Assembly: GCA_902475545.1 (NCBI GenBank)
Contig: CABRZP010000009.1
Span: 1 to 64,000, forward strand
DNA from: an uncultured bacterium
GTDB lineage: Bacteria; Cyanobacteriota; Vampirovibrionia; Gastranaerophilales; Gastranaerophilaceae
DNA: 64,000 bases
Direction of reading: 5' to 3'
This document shows, piece after piece, positions 53,040 through 62,306 of this stretch. The position numbers and the translations under genes are program-made. How positions within the stretch are numbered: position 1 is the first letter of the stretch; each line of letters opens with the position of its first letter. The notes below the pieces were generated by a model. The model was not told the origin of the DNA. It searched no databases and was given only the letters and a program-made list of their open reading frames with translations.

Positions 53040-53233
53040 ATTCTTCTTATCTGCTCTCCAGTCTGATATATATTATTATTTTTATCACATTTTTATGATA
53101 AAAAATTCATACTTTCGTATGATTTTTACCATGATAAATTTAAGTTTTTTTAGCTAAAAGTCAACATGATTTTATATATTTTTGTATTAAAAAAAGAGTT
53201 TTTGACACTTATCAAAAGAGCTTTACATTTTGT

Positions 53234-53271
53234 CAAGTCCGTATTTTTACGTACGTAAAAATACGGACTTG
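53234..53271. repeat. 38-bp perfect palindrome
   Basis: CAAGTCCGTATTTTTACGT and its exact reverse complement meet at ACGTACGT with no loop. It lies 61 bp upstream of the header-toxin gene at 53333. The lack of loop and T-run argues against a terminator and for a protein-binding or recombination site. Copies with mismatches lie at 51311 and 3289. Confidence 0.75.
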
Positions 53272-53332
53272 TTGAATTTGCAAAATATTTTAAAATAAAA
53301 ATATGTGTTAATAAAAAGAAAGGAAAATATTT

Positions 53333-54055
53333 ATGTCAAATATAAGAGAATTTTTTAATGAAATTGCAAATGATAATCGAATTTTTACTCGGGAAGATAT
53401 TGGGCAAATGTCGGGAGAGGAGTTCCGAACCCATGAAAAAGCAATAGATTACCAATTGAGTAATATTGGTATTCCGAGAAATGCAGATATTGCAGCTTCT
53501 GATGATGTTGTGTATGTTCATGCGTATAAAAGAGCAGATGGTACAGAAGTAAAAGCTCATTATAGGTCAAAGTCAGGTGGGGTATTAACCGGAGCTGCAG
53601 CAAATTTAAAACCAATAGATAAAGAGTTTAACAAACCACTAAATATCTATATTAATAATTTTGAAACAGCGATACCAAATTTTAAAAATTATGCATATTA
53701 TAATAATTTAAATAAAAAACTGGAAAAGGAGGTAGGAGATTTTTTAAGGGCAAAAACGCTTTTCCCTAAAAGGTATTCAAATGATATAAGACATCAATAT
53801 GTAAGTGCTATTTATGCAAGGAATTTAGGACAAAAACATGCAAAAAAACTTGGTGATTTAAATGAAATATTACATTTTAGTAATACAGGAAGTGGTGCTT
53901 ATGATACAGCCTTAGATCAATTAAATAATGAAATTGGCAGAAATTATGCAAAAAAATATCCAAATATTTCAAGAGTTAAATTGTTAGAAGTTCTTTTAAA
54001 TGATTTTGAAAAAAATTCTACATATACAGAAAATATTCTTAATAAAAATTTGTAA
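53333..54055 (+). CDS. header + DUF6973-like polymorphic toxin-like protein
   Basis: In this 240-residue protein, residues 1-92 match the toxin at 2285: FTREDIGQMSGEEF, QLSNIGIPR, DGTEVKAHYRS and a Gly/Ala stretch. Residues about 150-212 (NDIRHQYVSAIYARNLG, AKKLGDLNEI, LDQLNNEIGRNYAKKY) resemble the DUF6973 domain seen at 49395. Header and effector end have thus been joined differently in three genes. AAGGAAAA lies before ATG. No downstream same-strand immunity gene exists; a convergent membrane gene follows. Confidence 0.65.
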   Translation: MSNIREFFNEIANDNRIFTREDIGQMSGEEFRTHEKAIDYQLSNIGIPRNADIAASDDVVYVHAYKRADGTEVKAHYRSKSGGVLTGAAANLKPIDKEFNKPLNIYINNFETAIPNFKNYAYYNNLNKKLEKEVGDFLRAKTLFPKRYSNDIRHQYVSAIYARNLGQKHAKKLGDLNEILHFSNTGSGAYDTALDQLNNEIGRNYAKKYPNISRVKLLEVLLNDFEKNSTYTENILNKNL

Positions 54056-54059
54056 ATAT

Positions 54060-54335
54060 CTACTTCCTAATATATATCATAACTACAGTAATAATAATAA
54101 TAAATAATGGGTCTGATATATTTGATATTATGCGAATAATATCTGTTATCCAATTATATCCTATTTGATCAGTTAAACTGCAATAAGCATTGAAAACAAT
54201 ATTACTAAATATTTCTGCAATAATAAGATTTATAATATAAAATGCCACACTACAGAAAATTTTATATATAAACTTGGTATTTAAAAATGAAAAAAGTAGT
54301 ATTGCAGGAATTATTGCAAAAATAAATATAATCAT
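54060..54335 (-). CDS. small membrane protein, possible immunity protein
   Basis: This 91-residue protein is nearly all hydrophobic, with three helices (about 1-18, 25-48, 68-88). It is convergent with the DUF6973-like gene, 4 bp apart. The unusual orientation makes an immunity role less certain than at the first toxin locus. No ribosome site is clear. Confidence 0.45.
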   Translation of the reverse strand: MIIFIFAIIPAILLFSFLNTKFIYKIFCSVAFYIINLIIAEIFSNIVFNAYCSLTDQIGYNWITDIIRIISNISDPLFIIIITVVMIYIRK

Positions 54336-54541
54336 TTCTTTATTATAGACTAATTTTAATAAAATACAAATTACTATTAGCTCACTGTATATATAAAAAT
54401 ATTCTAAACAGATTGCAAGTTAGTTCAATACGGTTATTTATTTTTTAATTTGGAAAATATATTTTAACAAATGTAAACAATTTGACAAAACATCATGACA
54501 AATTATTTCCATTAATCTATCATCAATGTATTGGAGGAAGA

Positions 54542-55045
54542 ATGTTAGAACAAACTATGCAAAAACAATCTACTTTTGATGTAACTTCCAAAAGTGTATT
54601 TTCAAATTCTAATGATACTTTTACTTCTCGTTCTTTTGCGGCATTATTAGCGAAGAATAATGTGCCGGCTTCACATAAAAGAATTGCAGATAATTACCTG
54701 ATTATTAAAAAAGTTTTTAAGTTTCAGGCATGTCTGAGCCGAATCTCCAATGTAGAAAAATCATTATTAGAAAAATATGATTTTAATGTGTTAGAATTCA
54801 CTACAATGAAACAAATGTATGATGAATTAGCACTTTTGCAAAAATGGTCAGTTTCTGAAGATGTTTCTTTGAGAAACGATTCTGATAATATACTTTTAAT
54901 TAGGGTTAAAGAATTAAAATACTTAGAAGCAAGTAGATACGCTTCTGTTTCCAACGAAATTTATAATGGATATAAAGCTTTGGAACAATATCTAAAAGAA
55001 ATCAGTAAATTCCAAACAATTGAAACCCTGAGAACATTAAATTAA
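54542..55045 (+). CDS. hypothetical helical protein
   Basis: The start is at the ATG at 54542 (167 residues), 7 nt after TTGGAGG; a longer in-frame version has no ribosome site. The protein is soluble, helical, with no signal peptide or motif. Its end overlaps era (opposite strand) by 4 bp. Confidence 0.7.
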   Translation: MLEQTMQKQSTFDVTSKSVFSNSNDTFTSRSFAALLAKNNVPASHKRIADNYLIIKKVFKFQACLSRISNVEKSLLEKYDFNVLEFTTMKQMYDELALLQKWSVSEDVSLRNDSDNILLIRVKELKYLEASRYASVSNEIYNGYKALEQYLKEISKFQTIETLRTLN

Positions 55046-55932
55046 TTCTCTTGTTGATAACCAAAGTTTTTTAGAACTTTATCTTTTTTACGCCAATCTT
55101 TTTCAACTTTTACTTCAAGTTGAAGATAAACTTTTTTCTCAACAATTTTTTCTAATTCAAGACGAGCTTCTGTGCCGATTTTTTTAAGAAGGTTGCCGCC
55201 TTTACCAATCAAAATACCTTTTTGACTTTTTTGTTCGCAATAAATTGTGGCATATATTTTGTCAATTTCTTCCTGTTCCATATAATTTGTTACTTTTACT
55301 GCAACTGAATGCGGAATTTCATCAGAAGTATTTAACAATATTTTTTCTCGAATAACTTCTTCTGTTACGTCTCGCATTGTTTCTTCTGTGACAATATCTT
55401 CGGGATAAAGCGGTTCTCCTTCAGGCATTTTTTTATAAATGTTTTTTATCAAAGTATCAATATTTCTTCCTGTTTTTGCTGAAATTTTTACTACAGGAAG
55501 ATTTTCATTAAATAAAGTTTTGTATGATAAAAGATTTTCTTCAATTTTTTCAGGTTTTTTAACTTTATCAACTTTGTTCATTACAATAATTATAGGAATT
55601 TTTGTTTGCAATAGGTTTTGAGCAATCCATTTATCGCCTTTGCCGGCAGGATCAGAGCCGTCAACAAGAAATAATATTACGTCAGCATCAGGAACAGCAA
55701 TTTTAGCCTCATCTAATAAAAATTCACCAAGTTTGTTTAAAGGTTTATGCACCCCCGGAGTGTCAACAAATACAATTTGACCTTCTTCTGTTGTGTAAAT
55801 ACCTTTAATTCGTTTTCTGGTAGTTTGAGCCTTATCAGTAGTTATAACAATTTTTTGACCTAAAATTTGGTTCAAAAGAGTTGATTTTCCTACATTAGGG
55901 CGTCCTATTATTGCAACAAATCCGCTTTTCAT
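55042..55932 (-). CDS. era: GTPase Era
   Basis: This 296-residue GTPase binds the end of 16S rRNA and helps 30S assembly. G1 is GRPNVGKST (about 10-18), G3 DTPGVHKP (about 58-65), G4 NKVDK (about 119-123). A KH domain near the C-terminus carries KGILIGKGGNLLKKIGTEARLELE. TGTTACAAT on the minus strand ends six bases before ATG with no ribosome site, so it is probably leaderless. Confidence 0.96.
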   Translation of the reverse strand: MKSGFVAIIGRPNVGKSTLLNQILGQKIVITTDKAQTTRKRIKGIYTTEEGQIVFVDTPGVHKPLNKLGEFLLDEAKIAVPDADVILFLVDGSDPAGKGDKWIAQNLLQTKIPIIIVMNKVDKVKKPEKIEENLLSYKTLFNENLPVVKISAKTGRNIDTLIKNIYKKMPEGEPLYPEDIVTEETMRDVTEEVIREKILLNTSDEIPHSVAVKVTNYMEQEEIDKIYATIYCEQKSQKGILIGKGGNLLKKIGTEARLELEKIVEKKVYLQLEVKVEKDWRKKDKVLKNFGYQQEN

Positions 55933-56033
55933 AAAGTTATTGTAACATAAATCATGATTTTTTTTAAGAAACTAGCAATTTTTTTTACTATCGGGTATTA
56001 TATAAGTGGTAGTGTAATTGTAGATTAGTGAAA

Positions 56034-58244
56034 ATGATAAATAAGAAAAATATTATAACTGCTGCCCTTCTTGGAGCATTAATAATAGGGATAGATGTAG
56101 CACAAGCAAATAGTGCTAACAGTCTTACACAGGTTGATGTGAGAAAATCTGCTGCTGCAGATGCTATTGATGTTACTTTTTACACAACCGGTGATTCAAA
56201 TAATTCTGTAGTAACACGAAAATCTAACAATCGCTACGTAATATTACTGCCGAATGTGTCAGGAGTTGGTACTGCAACACCGGGTATTGGCGGTGTAAAA
56301 GATTTAGTTACCAATGTTAATGTTAAAAATGTTGATGATGGTATTGGCGGTTATACAAAGATTACCTTTGAAACCACAAAACCTATTAATATAAGAACTT
56401 ATATGAAAAAATCTTCTCCGCTGACTCAAGCTCAGAAAGATTATAAAGCATTGATTGCTCAAAATAATAACGTGAAACCCGTATCACATGTAAGTTCTCA
56501 AGATGCTGCAAAAAAAGTTGAACAGCCAAAACCAAAAGCTCAAGAACATACAACACCTGCAGTTCAAAAACAAAACACTACTGTGCAGCCACAAAATAAT
56601 AAACCTGCACAATCAAAAACTACAGAAAAAACAACCCCAAAAATTAGTTTCACTCCAATATCTGTGCCAAAAGCAAAATCAGAGCCGGTGAAGCCCAAAG
56701 TTGAACCTAAAAAGATTAAAACAGAAACCCCGAAACCTACAGTTCAGAATAATGTTCAGCCAAAAGCTACTGAACAAATTGACAATTACGTACCAAAAAT
56801 GAAATTTGACGAACAAGGCAAACGTCAAATTGATTTAGAACCAAGGGTTGTACATGATATTGTTAAGGAAAATCCAACTCCGGTAGTAAATCTAAATGAG
56901 AAAAATACACCGGTTGTTGCTGATAGCAATTCTGAAAAAACTGAACCTCATGATAAAAAATCTTCAACTCCAAACCATTTACCAATTTGGTTAATGGCAG
57001 GTTCCGGTGTGTTGTTATTCTTATTGATGAAAGAAATTTTGAAAAAATCAATTAAGCATACACCTGAAACTCCAAGTTTCTTTGATTTATCAGAGAAAAA
57101 TAAACGTAGAATGGTTAAGCGTGAATATCAGAATATTATGAATGCTGAAGGGCTAAATTGGCAGGAAAGATTTAAAACTTATACTGAAAAAGATAATCAA
57201 ATCAATCAAAAGCCACAAACTAAAGATGTTTCTTATGTTACAGACCTTTCAGGTACAAAAAAAGCTATTATTGAACCAAAAATTGAAAGCCAAAAACCTG
57301 TTAATAAACAAAAAATGGTTTCTAATAATACAGTAGTGCCAAAACCTGCTTCTACAAAGAATTTGAAGACTGTTTTGGACAGTATCAATAATATACCGGA
57401 AAATAAAGAAGCAAACATAAATTCAAAATTGCAGGCAAAAATTTCACAAATGGAACATGCGTTGTCTCAAACTCCTAGCTTGGAACCGCCTGCAGATGTT
57501 ATGAATGCTTTGATGTCTGAAGATGATGCTATTATGAATTCAATTAATAATGTGAAATTGAAATCTTTTGGTAAATCTTTGAATTTAAAAGAAGCAAACA
57601 GAAATATTATTTCAACTAAAAAATCATCTCAGAAAATGGAAGAAGGTAAATTTGTTAAATTAAAAAATTCACCTTTGAGTGTGACAAAAAGAAGTTCAAG
57701 TTCAAATAATTCTAATGCAGAAATGCCTGATTTGTTAAAGGCAATTACCGAAAACAAATATTTGACTAATAATGGGGAAATGAAAATGGAAAAACAAAAT
57801 GAAAATTACTTATTATCTTCACTTGATGAGTATTTATCAATTTTAGATTCTGAACAAGAAAAATCATCTATGATTGCAGATACCTTATCTCAAGTTGGAA
57901 CATCTGCAAATGCAAATCGTTCAGGAGCTACCAACCCTATATCAAGAGTTTCTAATCCGATGCTCAAATCAAATTCATCTAATTATGCAAACGGTGTAAT
58001 TGTAAAATCAGGTTATAATATTGATGATAATAAAGGTTTTTACCTCGTTAATATAGATGGAGTTTCTGCCCTTGTTGGAAGAAACAACAATGATACAGTT
58101 ATTTTAAAGAAATTTGATTATATTGTGAATAAACCTATTCAAGTAAGACATGATTATGGTTCAGTTTATATTGTAAAAGTTGATGGTTTCAAATGTCTTG
58201 TAGATGTTTCAAAAGAAAAAATGGGCACACTTGTTGAAATCTAA
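56034..58244 (+). CDS. AMIN-domain envelope protein
   Basis: This 736-residue protein starts at ATG 56034 or, two codons earlier, at GTG. A signal peptide (about 1-25) is followed by an AMIN-like domain (about 30-125, VDVRKSAAADAIDVTFYTTG to TFETTKPINI) of the type that binds peptidoglycan or pilus parts. A long Lys/Pro/Gln-rich linker and a transmembrane helix (about 318-335, LPIWLMAGSGVLLFLLM) come next. A large intracellular part ends in a beta-rich domain. Topology suggests a bridge from envelope to cytoplasm. The partner is unknown. Confidence 0.7.
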   Translation: MINKKNIITAALLGALIIGIDVAQANSANSLTQVDVRKSAAADAIDVTFYTTGDSNNSVVTRKSNNRYVILLPNVSGVGTATPGIGGVKDLVTNVNVKNVDDGIGGYTKITFETTKPINIRTYMKKSSPLTQAQKDYKALIAQNNNVKPVSHVSSQDAAKKVEQPKPKAQEHTTPAVQKQNTTVQPQNNKPAQSKTTEKTTPKISFTPISVPKAKSEPVKPKVEPKKIKTETPKPTVQNNVQPKATEQIDNYVPKMKFDEQGKRQIDLEPRVVHDIVKENPTPVVNLNEKNTPVVADSNSEKTEPHDKKSSTPNHLPIWLMAGSGVLLFLLMKEILKKSIKHTPETPSFFDLSEKNKRRMVKREYQNIMNAEGLNWQERFKTYTEKDNQINQKPQTKDVSYVTDLSGTKKAIIEPKIESQKPVNKQKMVSNNTVVPKPASTKNLKTVLDSINNIPENKEANINSKLQAKISQMEHALSQTPSLEPPADVMNALMSEDDAIMNSINNVKLKSFGKSLNLKEANRNIISTKKSSQKMEEGKFVKLKNSPLSVTKRSSSSNNSNAEMPDLLKAITENKYLTNNGEMKMEKQNENYLLSSLDEYLSILDSEQEKSSMIADTLSQVGTSANANRSGATNPISRVSNPMLKSNSSNYANGVIVKSGYNIDDNKGFYLVNIDGVSALVGRNNNDTVILKKFDYIVNKPIQVRHDYGSVYIVKVDGFKCLVDVSKEKMGTLVEI

Positions 58245-58268
58245 CTTTAGTCAAAATTTTTGTTAATA

Positions 58269-59438
58269 ATGAAAAAAATAATTATAGGAATTAGTTTAAT
58301 AATCGGAGTGAGTATTTTTTGTTGTGCAAATTTTATAAAACGCAACAATAATATTCCTGTAAAAACTACCATACAATTTGCTTCTTGGGGTTCTGAATCT
58401 GAAACAAAAATATTGAAAAACGTTTTAGATGATTTTGAAAAAGAAAATCCTAAAATAAAAGTCGATTTTATGCATATTCCTCAAAATTATTTTCAAAAAA
58501 TTCATTTACTTTTTGCTTCAAATACTTCACCGGATGTTTTGTTTATTAATAATCAATATTTACCTGTGTATGCTAATGCCGGTGTACTTGAGGATTTAAC
58601 CCCTTATTATGATAGTTTTGAATATAATAAATTTTATGACAAATCAATTCAGACTCTTTCTTGGCAGAACAAAAATTATGCAGTGCCAAGAGATGTTTCT
58701 AATCTTGTAATTTTTTATAATAAAGATATCTTTAAAAAATATAATGTTACTCTACCTAAAAAAAATTGGACTTTAAATGAATTTTTGGGTATAGCCGGGA
58801 AATTAACTCATAGTCCGGAAATTTTTGGAGTTTCATTTGAGGATGAACCATTATTTTTCTTCCCATATTTAACTTCTTACGGAGTTACTGATTTTACAAA
58901 CTTTGAAGATGAAAATTTTCAAAATGGACTAAAATTTTATGCTGATTTAAGAAATAAATATCATTTTGCCCCATATAAAAAGGAAGCAGCAAGTGCAACA
59001 ATGGCACAAATGTTTTTGCAGGGGAAATTGGCGATGTATCTTTCTGGACGTTGGATGGTGCCGAAATTTAGAGAAGAAGCAAAATTTGATTGGGATGTAA
59101 TTGAATTCCCTTGCGGACAGAATAATTGTTCTGTACCTATGGATGCTTCAGGATGGGCTATTTCAAAAAATTCTACTCATAAAGATGAGGCAGTTAAATT
59201 GGTGAAATATCTTTCATCAAAAGAAAGTTCTGAAAAATTTACACGAAGCGGGTTAATTGTCCCTGCCAGAATTGATGTGGCTAGTACATCTGTTTTTTTG
59301 GATAGTCAGAAACCTAAAAATGCCAAAATATTTTTATCTGCAATTAAAAATTCTAATCCTACACCTGTAACGGTTAATTTTAGAGAGGTTATTGATGATA
59401 TGAAAATAAAAACAGAATATTTGTTTAATAAAAAATAA
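58269..59438 (+). CDS. extracellular solute-binding protein (sugar-type ABC transporter)
   Basis: The start is at the ATG at 58269 (389 residues) rather than the TTG 9 bp earlier. The N-terminal hydrophobic segment ends IFCCANF; an ideal lipobox is not clear. The mature part is a family 1 solute-binding protein: WGSESETKILKNVLDDFEKENPKIKV, SPDVLFINN, a hinge with DVSNLVIFYNKDIF, and MFLQGKLAMYLSGRWM. It would deliver a sugar to a permease, but no permease gene is adjacent. Confidence 0.88.
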   Translation: MKKIIIGISLIIGVSIFCCANFIKRNNNIPVKTTIQFASWGSESETKILKNVLDDFEKENPKIKVDFMHIPQNYFQKIHLLFASNTSPDVLFINNQYLPVYANAGVLEDLTPYYDSFEYNKFYDKSIQTLSWQNKNYAVPRDVSNLVIFYNKDIFKKYNVTLPKKNWTLNEFLGIAGKLTHSPEIFGVSFEDEPLFFFPYLTSYGVTDFTNFEDENFQNGLKFYADLRNKYHFAPYKKEAASATMAQMFLQGKLAMYLSGRWMVPKFREEAKFDWDVIEFPCGQNNCSVPMDASGWAISKNSTHKDEAVKLVKYLSSKESSEKFTRSGLIVPARIDVASTSVFLDSQKPKNAKIFLSAIKNSNPTPVTVNFREVIDDMKIKTEYLFNKK

Positions 59439-59454
59439 AAATTTAGACAAAATT

Positions 59455-59492
59455 AAAATCGACTTACCTTTTTGAGGTAAGCCGATTTTTTT
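59455..59492. terminator. bidirectional terminator
   Basis: AAAATCGACTTACCT pairs with AGGTAAGCCGATTTT (one mismatched pair) around TTTTG, with A and T runs outside. It is shared by the solute-binding gene and the convergent LysM gene. Confidence 0.85.
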
Positions 59493-59505
59493 ATTATTTG
59501 GGAGT

Positions 59506-60930
59506 TTAAGCTGCTAATTTAAGATGTTGTTTTGGATAAATCATTACGTGGTAACCATCTGGTTCGAATACTAATTGGTTTAGTTCCATTAACTCTTTTG
59601 TATGTTTTAAGATTTCAGCGTTGGTTGGTTTGTAATTAGGATCGTTGCTTAAATCTTTTAAGTGTTGTTTAGCTATGTTCCATACGCAGTCACCAGGTTT
59701 TACTTCATAATCTTTTGGTACAACGTTTACTGGATTTTCAGGTTCTTCCTTGCCAGGTTCAACTGGTGCAACCGGTTTTTCAGGTTCTTCCTTACCAGGT
59801 TCAACTGGTTTTTCAGGATCTTCCTTACCTGGAACAGGTACTACCGGAGTTTCTGGTTCTTCTTTACCTGGTGCAACCGGTTTTTCAGGGTTTTCCTTAC
59901 CAGGTTCAACAGGTTTTTCAGGGTTTTCTTTACCTGGAACTGGTGTTGGATTTTCTTTTACCGGTGCTGCATCTTCAGATTTTTTGCCTGATAATTTGTT
60001 GAATAACCATGCTGCTCCACCGACTAGTGCTGCGATACCTAAACCGATTAAAGTTGCTTTACCGCCTTTAGATTTAAAGAAGTTGCCGATTTTTTTACCA
60101 ATATTTTTTAAACCATCACCAAGTCTGCCGAAGAAACCTTTTTTTGGTGGTTTTGGACCGTTTGGAGGAGTTGGTCCGTTTGGTCCTACAGGTCCATTAG
60201 TTGGTCCATTTGGTCCTACAGGTCCGTTGGTTGGTCCGTTTGGTCCTACAGGTCCATTAGTTGGTCCGTTTGGTCCTACAGGTCCGTTGGTTGGTCCATT
60301 AGTTGGGCCAGGTTTAACCGGATTAACTCCTGGTAAATTGTTTGGATTAGCTGGGTTAAATCCTTCCGGTACTTTTGCATTCGGGTCAAATTTGACACCT
60401 TCTTTAGTTAATCGTCTCATTTCTTTAAGATAATCTTTTTTGTTGGTAAATGAGTGATATCTGCCATCTGCGTCTTGTAACCAATATGTGCCATCTATTG
60501 AAAAACGATTTGAAAGTGGTTTTGCTGTTTCTGCTGCTGTACCTGCAGCACCTAAAGCTTTTTGTTCTTGTTTGTATAATTTTTTCTGTAATCTTTTATT
60601 TCTTTTTGTATTAAATCCTTCAAGACTAATTCTTTCTGCCGGCATTTGAACTGTTGGAGGAACAGTTGTTGCGGTTGGAGTTTTTCCTGCTAATGCTTGA
60701 GATAAATCTCCGCCTGCTTGTTGTGCTGCTCTGCGTTGTGCTGCTTTTTCTTTTGCAATTCCTCTGCCAAGAATTTTGTTTTCAGCTTTGATTTGTGCAT
60801 CTTGAATAGCTTTACCTTGTCTTTCATACTGAGCTCTGATTTGTTCTTTGTCAGTCATTCCAAAGTTGTTGTGTCTTTTCATTGCAGCTTCGTATGCTGC
60901 GTACTTTTGTCCGTACTCAATTCCGTTCAT
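59506..60930 (-). CDS. LysM protein with proline-rich repeats
   Basis: This 474-residue protein has a charged helical N-terminal third with no signal peptide. A tract of four NGPVGPNGPT repeats follows (about 205-255), then a basic segment and a Gly/Ala transmembrane helix (about 292-312, ATLIGLGIAALVGGAAWLF). A second repeat tract of PGKE-x-PE-x-PV units (about 330-405) leads to a C-terminal LysM domain (about 412-470, YEVKPGDCVWNIAKQHL). The LysM likely binds peptidoglycan outside a membrane-spanning helix. AGGGGAT precedes ATG. Confidence 0.75.
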   Translation of the reverse strand: MNGIEYGQKYAAYEAAMKRHNNFGMTDKEQIRAQYERQGKAIQDAQIKAENKILGRGIAKEKAAQRRAAQQAGGDLSQALAGKTPTATTVPPTVQMPAERISLEGFNTKRNKRLQKKLYKQEQKALGAAGTAAETAKPLSNRFSIDGTYWLQDADGRYHSFTNKKDYLKEMRRLTKEGVKFDPNAKVPEGFNPANPNNLPGVNPVKPGPTNGPTNGPVGPNGPTNGPVGPNGPTNGPVGPNGPTNGPVGPNGPTPPNGPKPPKKGFFGRLGDGLKNIGKKIGNFFKSKGGKATLIGLGIAALVGGAAWLFNKLSGKKSEDAAPVKENPTPVPGKENPEKPVEPGKENPEKPVAPGKEEPETPVVPVPGKEDPEKPVEPGKEEPEKPVAPVEPGKEEPENPVNVVPKDYEVKPGDCVWNIAKQHLKDLSNDPNYKPTNAEILKHTKELMELNQLVFEPDGYHVMIYPKQHLKLAA

Positions 60931-61080
60931 CTTAAAATCCCCTTTTTTCTAAATGTTTATATTCCCCGTACTCTTATAAACAAATTTTTGATTTTAAAAT
61001 TGCCATGATTTAGAAAAAAGTATATACTTTTCGTAACAAAAGTTAACAAAACGATATCAAATATGCATGTATTTTATATA

Positions 61081-62286
61081 CTAATAACCCTTTAAAAACT
61101 CTTGTGGATTGTATGATGGTTGATATTTGTCAAGTTCTAAAGTGTTAATTTCTGATTTCATAAAATCTGCATCAGCTCCTAATACATCGCCGATTTTTTC
61201 TTTTGAATATGCACGTTCAGCATACAAAGATTTAAGTTCTTTTTCTAATTCTTTGCGATTCTGTTCTGCATAAGGGATAATAATATTATAGATTTCTATA
61301 GCTGAATCATATTCACCCATTAAATATAAAATATATGCTTTATCGCACATAATATAAAAATAATTTCTTGTATCTTTTGAGTCAAGTGAAGCAAGTAAAT
61401 CATCATAATCTTGAAGGATGGTTTCCGGTATATTGTTTTCTACACGAAATATAGATTTAATCCAGAGAATTTGAGATTCTTCTAAAATCGACATTTTTTT
61501 TCGGGTAGCATAATCATTAAATGTATCTACAGCAATTTCTGCATTATTTAATTTCTTTTCAAGTAGAAGTAAATTAGCAAGTCTTACATAATCTATCTGT
61601 TTAAATTTTTTGCCGGAAAGCTCTAAAACAGTTTTGTAGTCTTGCAATGCACCTTCATAATCTCGAATGACATATTTTGCATAAGCACGCATATCATAAA
61701 TGCTTTCTATTTTGGGATATAAAGCAAGATAAACTTTAGATATTGTTATTGCTGTTTTATAATTTTTATTTTTTGCCGCTAGGTTTAATTTCATAGAATA
61801 TTCAAGTATAAATGCAGGAGCAAGGAATAAAATTAGTAACAAGCCGATAGCAAGAACCTTTGAATAGTAATTAACGCTGTATTCTTTCCATTTGGCATTA
61901 GATATGTGAGGTTGAAATTCTGTAAGTTCATAAGGTCCAAAGTTTGCTACTAAATATTTACTGTATATGTATGAACATATCGCTCTGCAGATGGCAACCA
62001 AAATTATCCATAAGGTTTCGCAAAAAATAAAACTCCACAATGACAGTTTCATGTGTATAAATATAAAATAAACAATTATTGTAATAAGAACAGATGCTCT
62101 TCTTAAATATTTATTTAAATCGAAACGATATTCTAAAATTTTGCCGACTTCAGGTTTTGTTAAATCCAATTTGTACAAATTTCCGGTATTTTTGAAGCAG
62201 CAAAAATTTCTAAATACTGCATTTCCTGATTTATCTGCATAAAATAAGATTGGATTTATTAAATTTTTTATAATTTTTTTTATCAT
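61081..62286 (-). CDS. membrane protein with TPR-like C-terminal half
   Basis: The start is at the ATG at 62286 (401 residues). Hydrophobic helices lie near residues 60-105 and 148-170, followed by helical repeats (about 175-390) with TPR-type spacing (YEGALQDYKTVLELSG, YDSAIEIYNIIIPYAE). The family is not recognised. It is downstream of the DUF429-like and map genes on the same strand. Confidence 0.7.
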   Translation of the reverse strand: MIKKIIKNLINPILFYADKSGNAVFRNFCCFKNTGNLYKLDLTKPEVGKILEYRFDLNKYLRRASVLITIIVYFIFIHMKLSLWSFIFCETLWIILVAICRAICSYIYSKYLVANFGPYELTEFQPHISNAKWKEYSVNYYSKVLAIGLLLILFLAPAFILEYSMKLNLAAKNKNYKTAITISKVYLALYPKIESIYDMRAYAKYVIRDYEGALQDYKTVLELSGKKFKQIDYVRLANLLLLEKKLNNAEIAVDTFNDYATRKKMSILEESQILWIKSIFRVENNIPETILQDYDDLLASLDSKDTRNYFYIMCDKAYILYLMGEYDSAIEIYNIIIPYAEQNRKELEKELKSLYAERAYSKEKIGDVLGADADFMKSEINTLELDKYQPSYNPQEFLKGY

Positions 62287-62306
62287 AACCAAGTAACCTG
62301 AAAATA

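Noticed and set aside
53234..53271. Terminator hairpin
   Set aside because: The palindrome has no loop and no T-run and stands upstream of a gene rather than after one.
59662..60433. Three long plus-strand frames opposite the LysM gene
   Set aside because: They are low-complexity shadows of the proline-rich repeats of the minus-strand gene.
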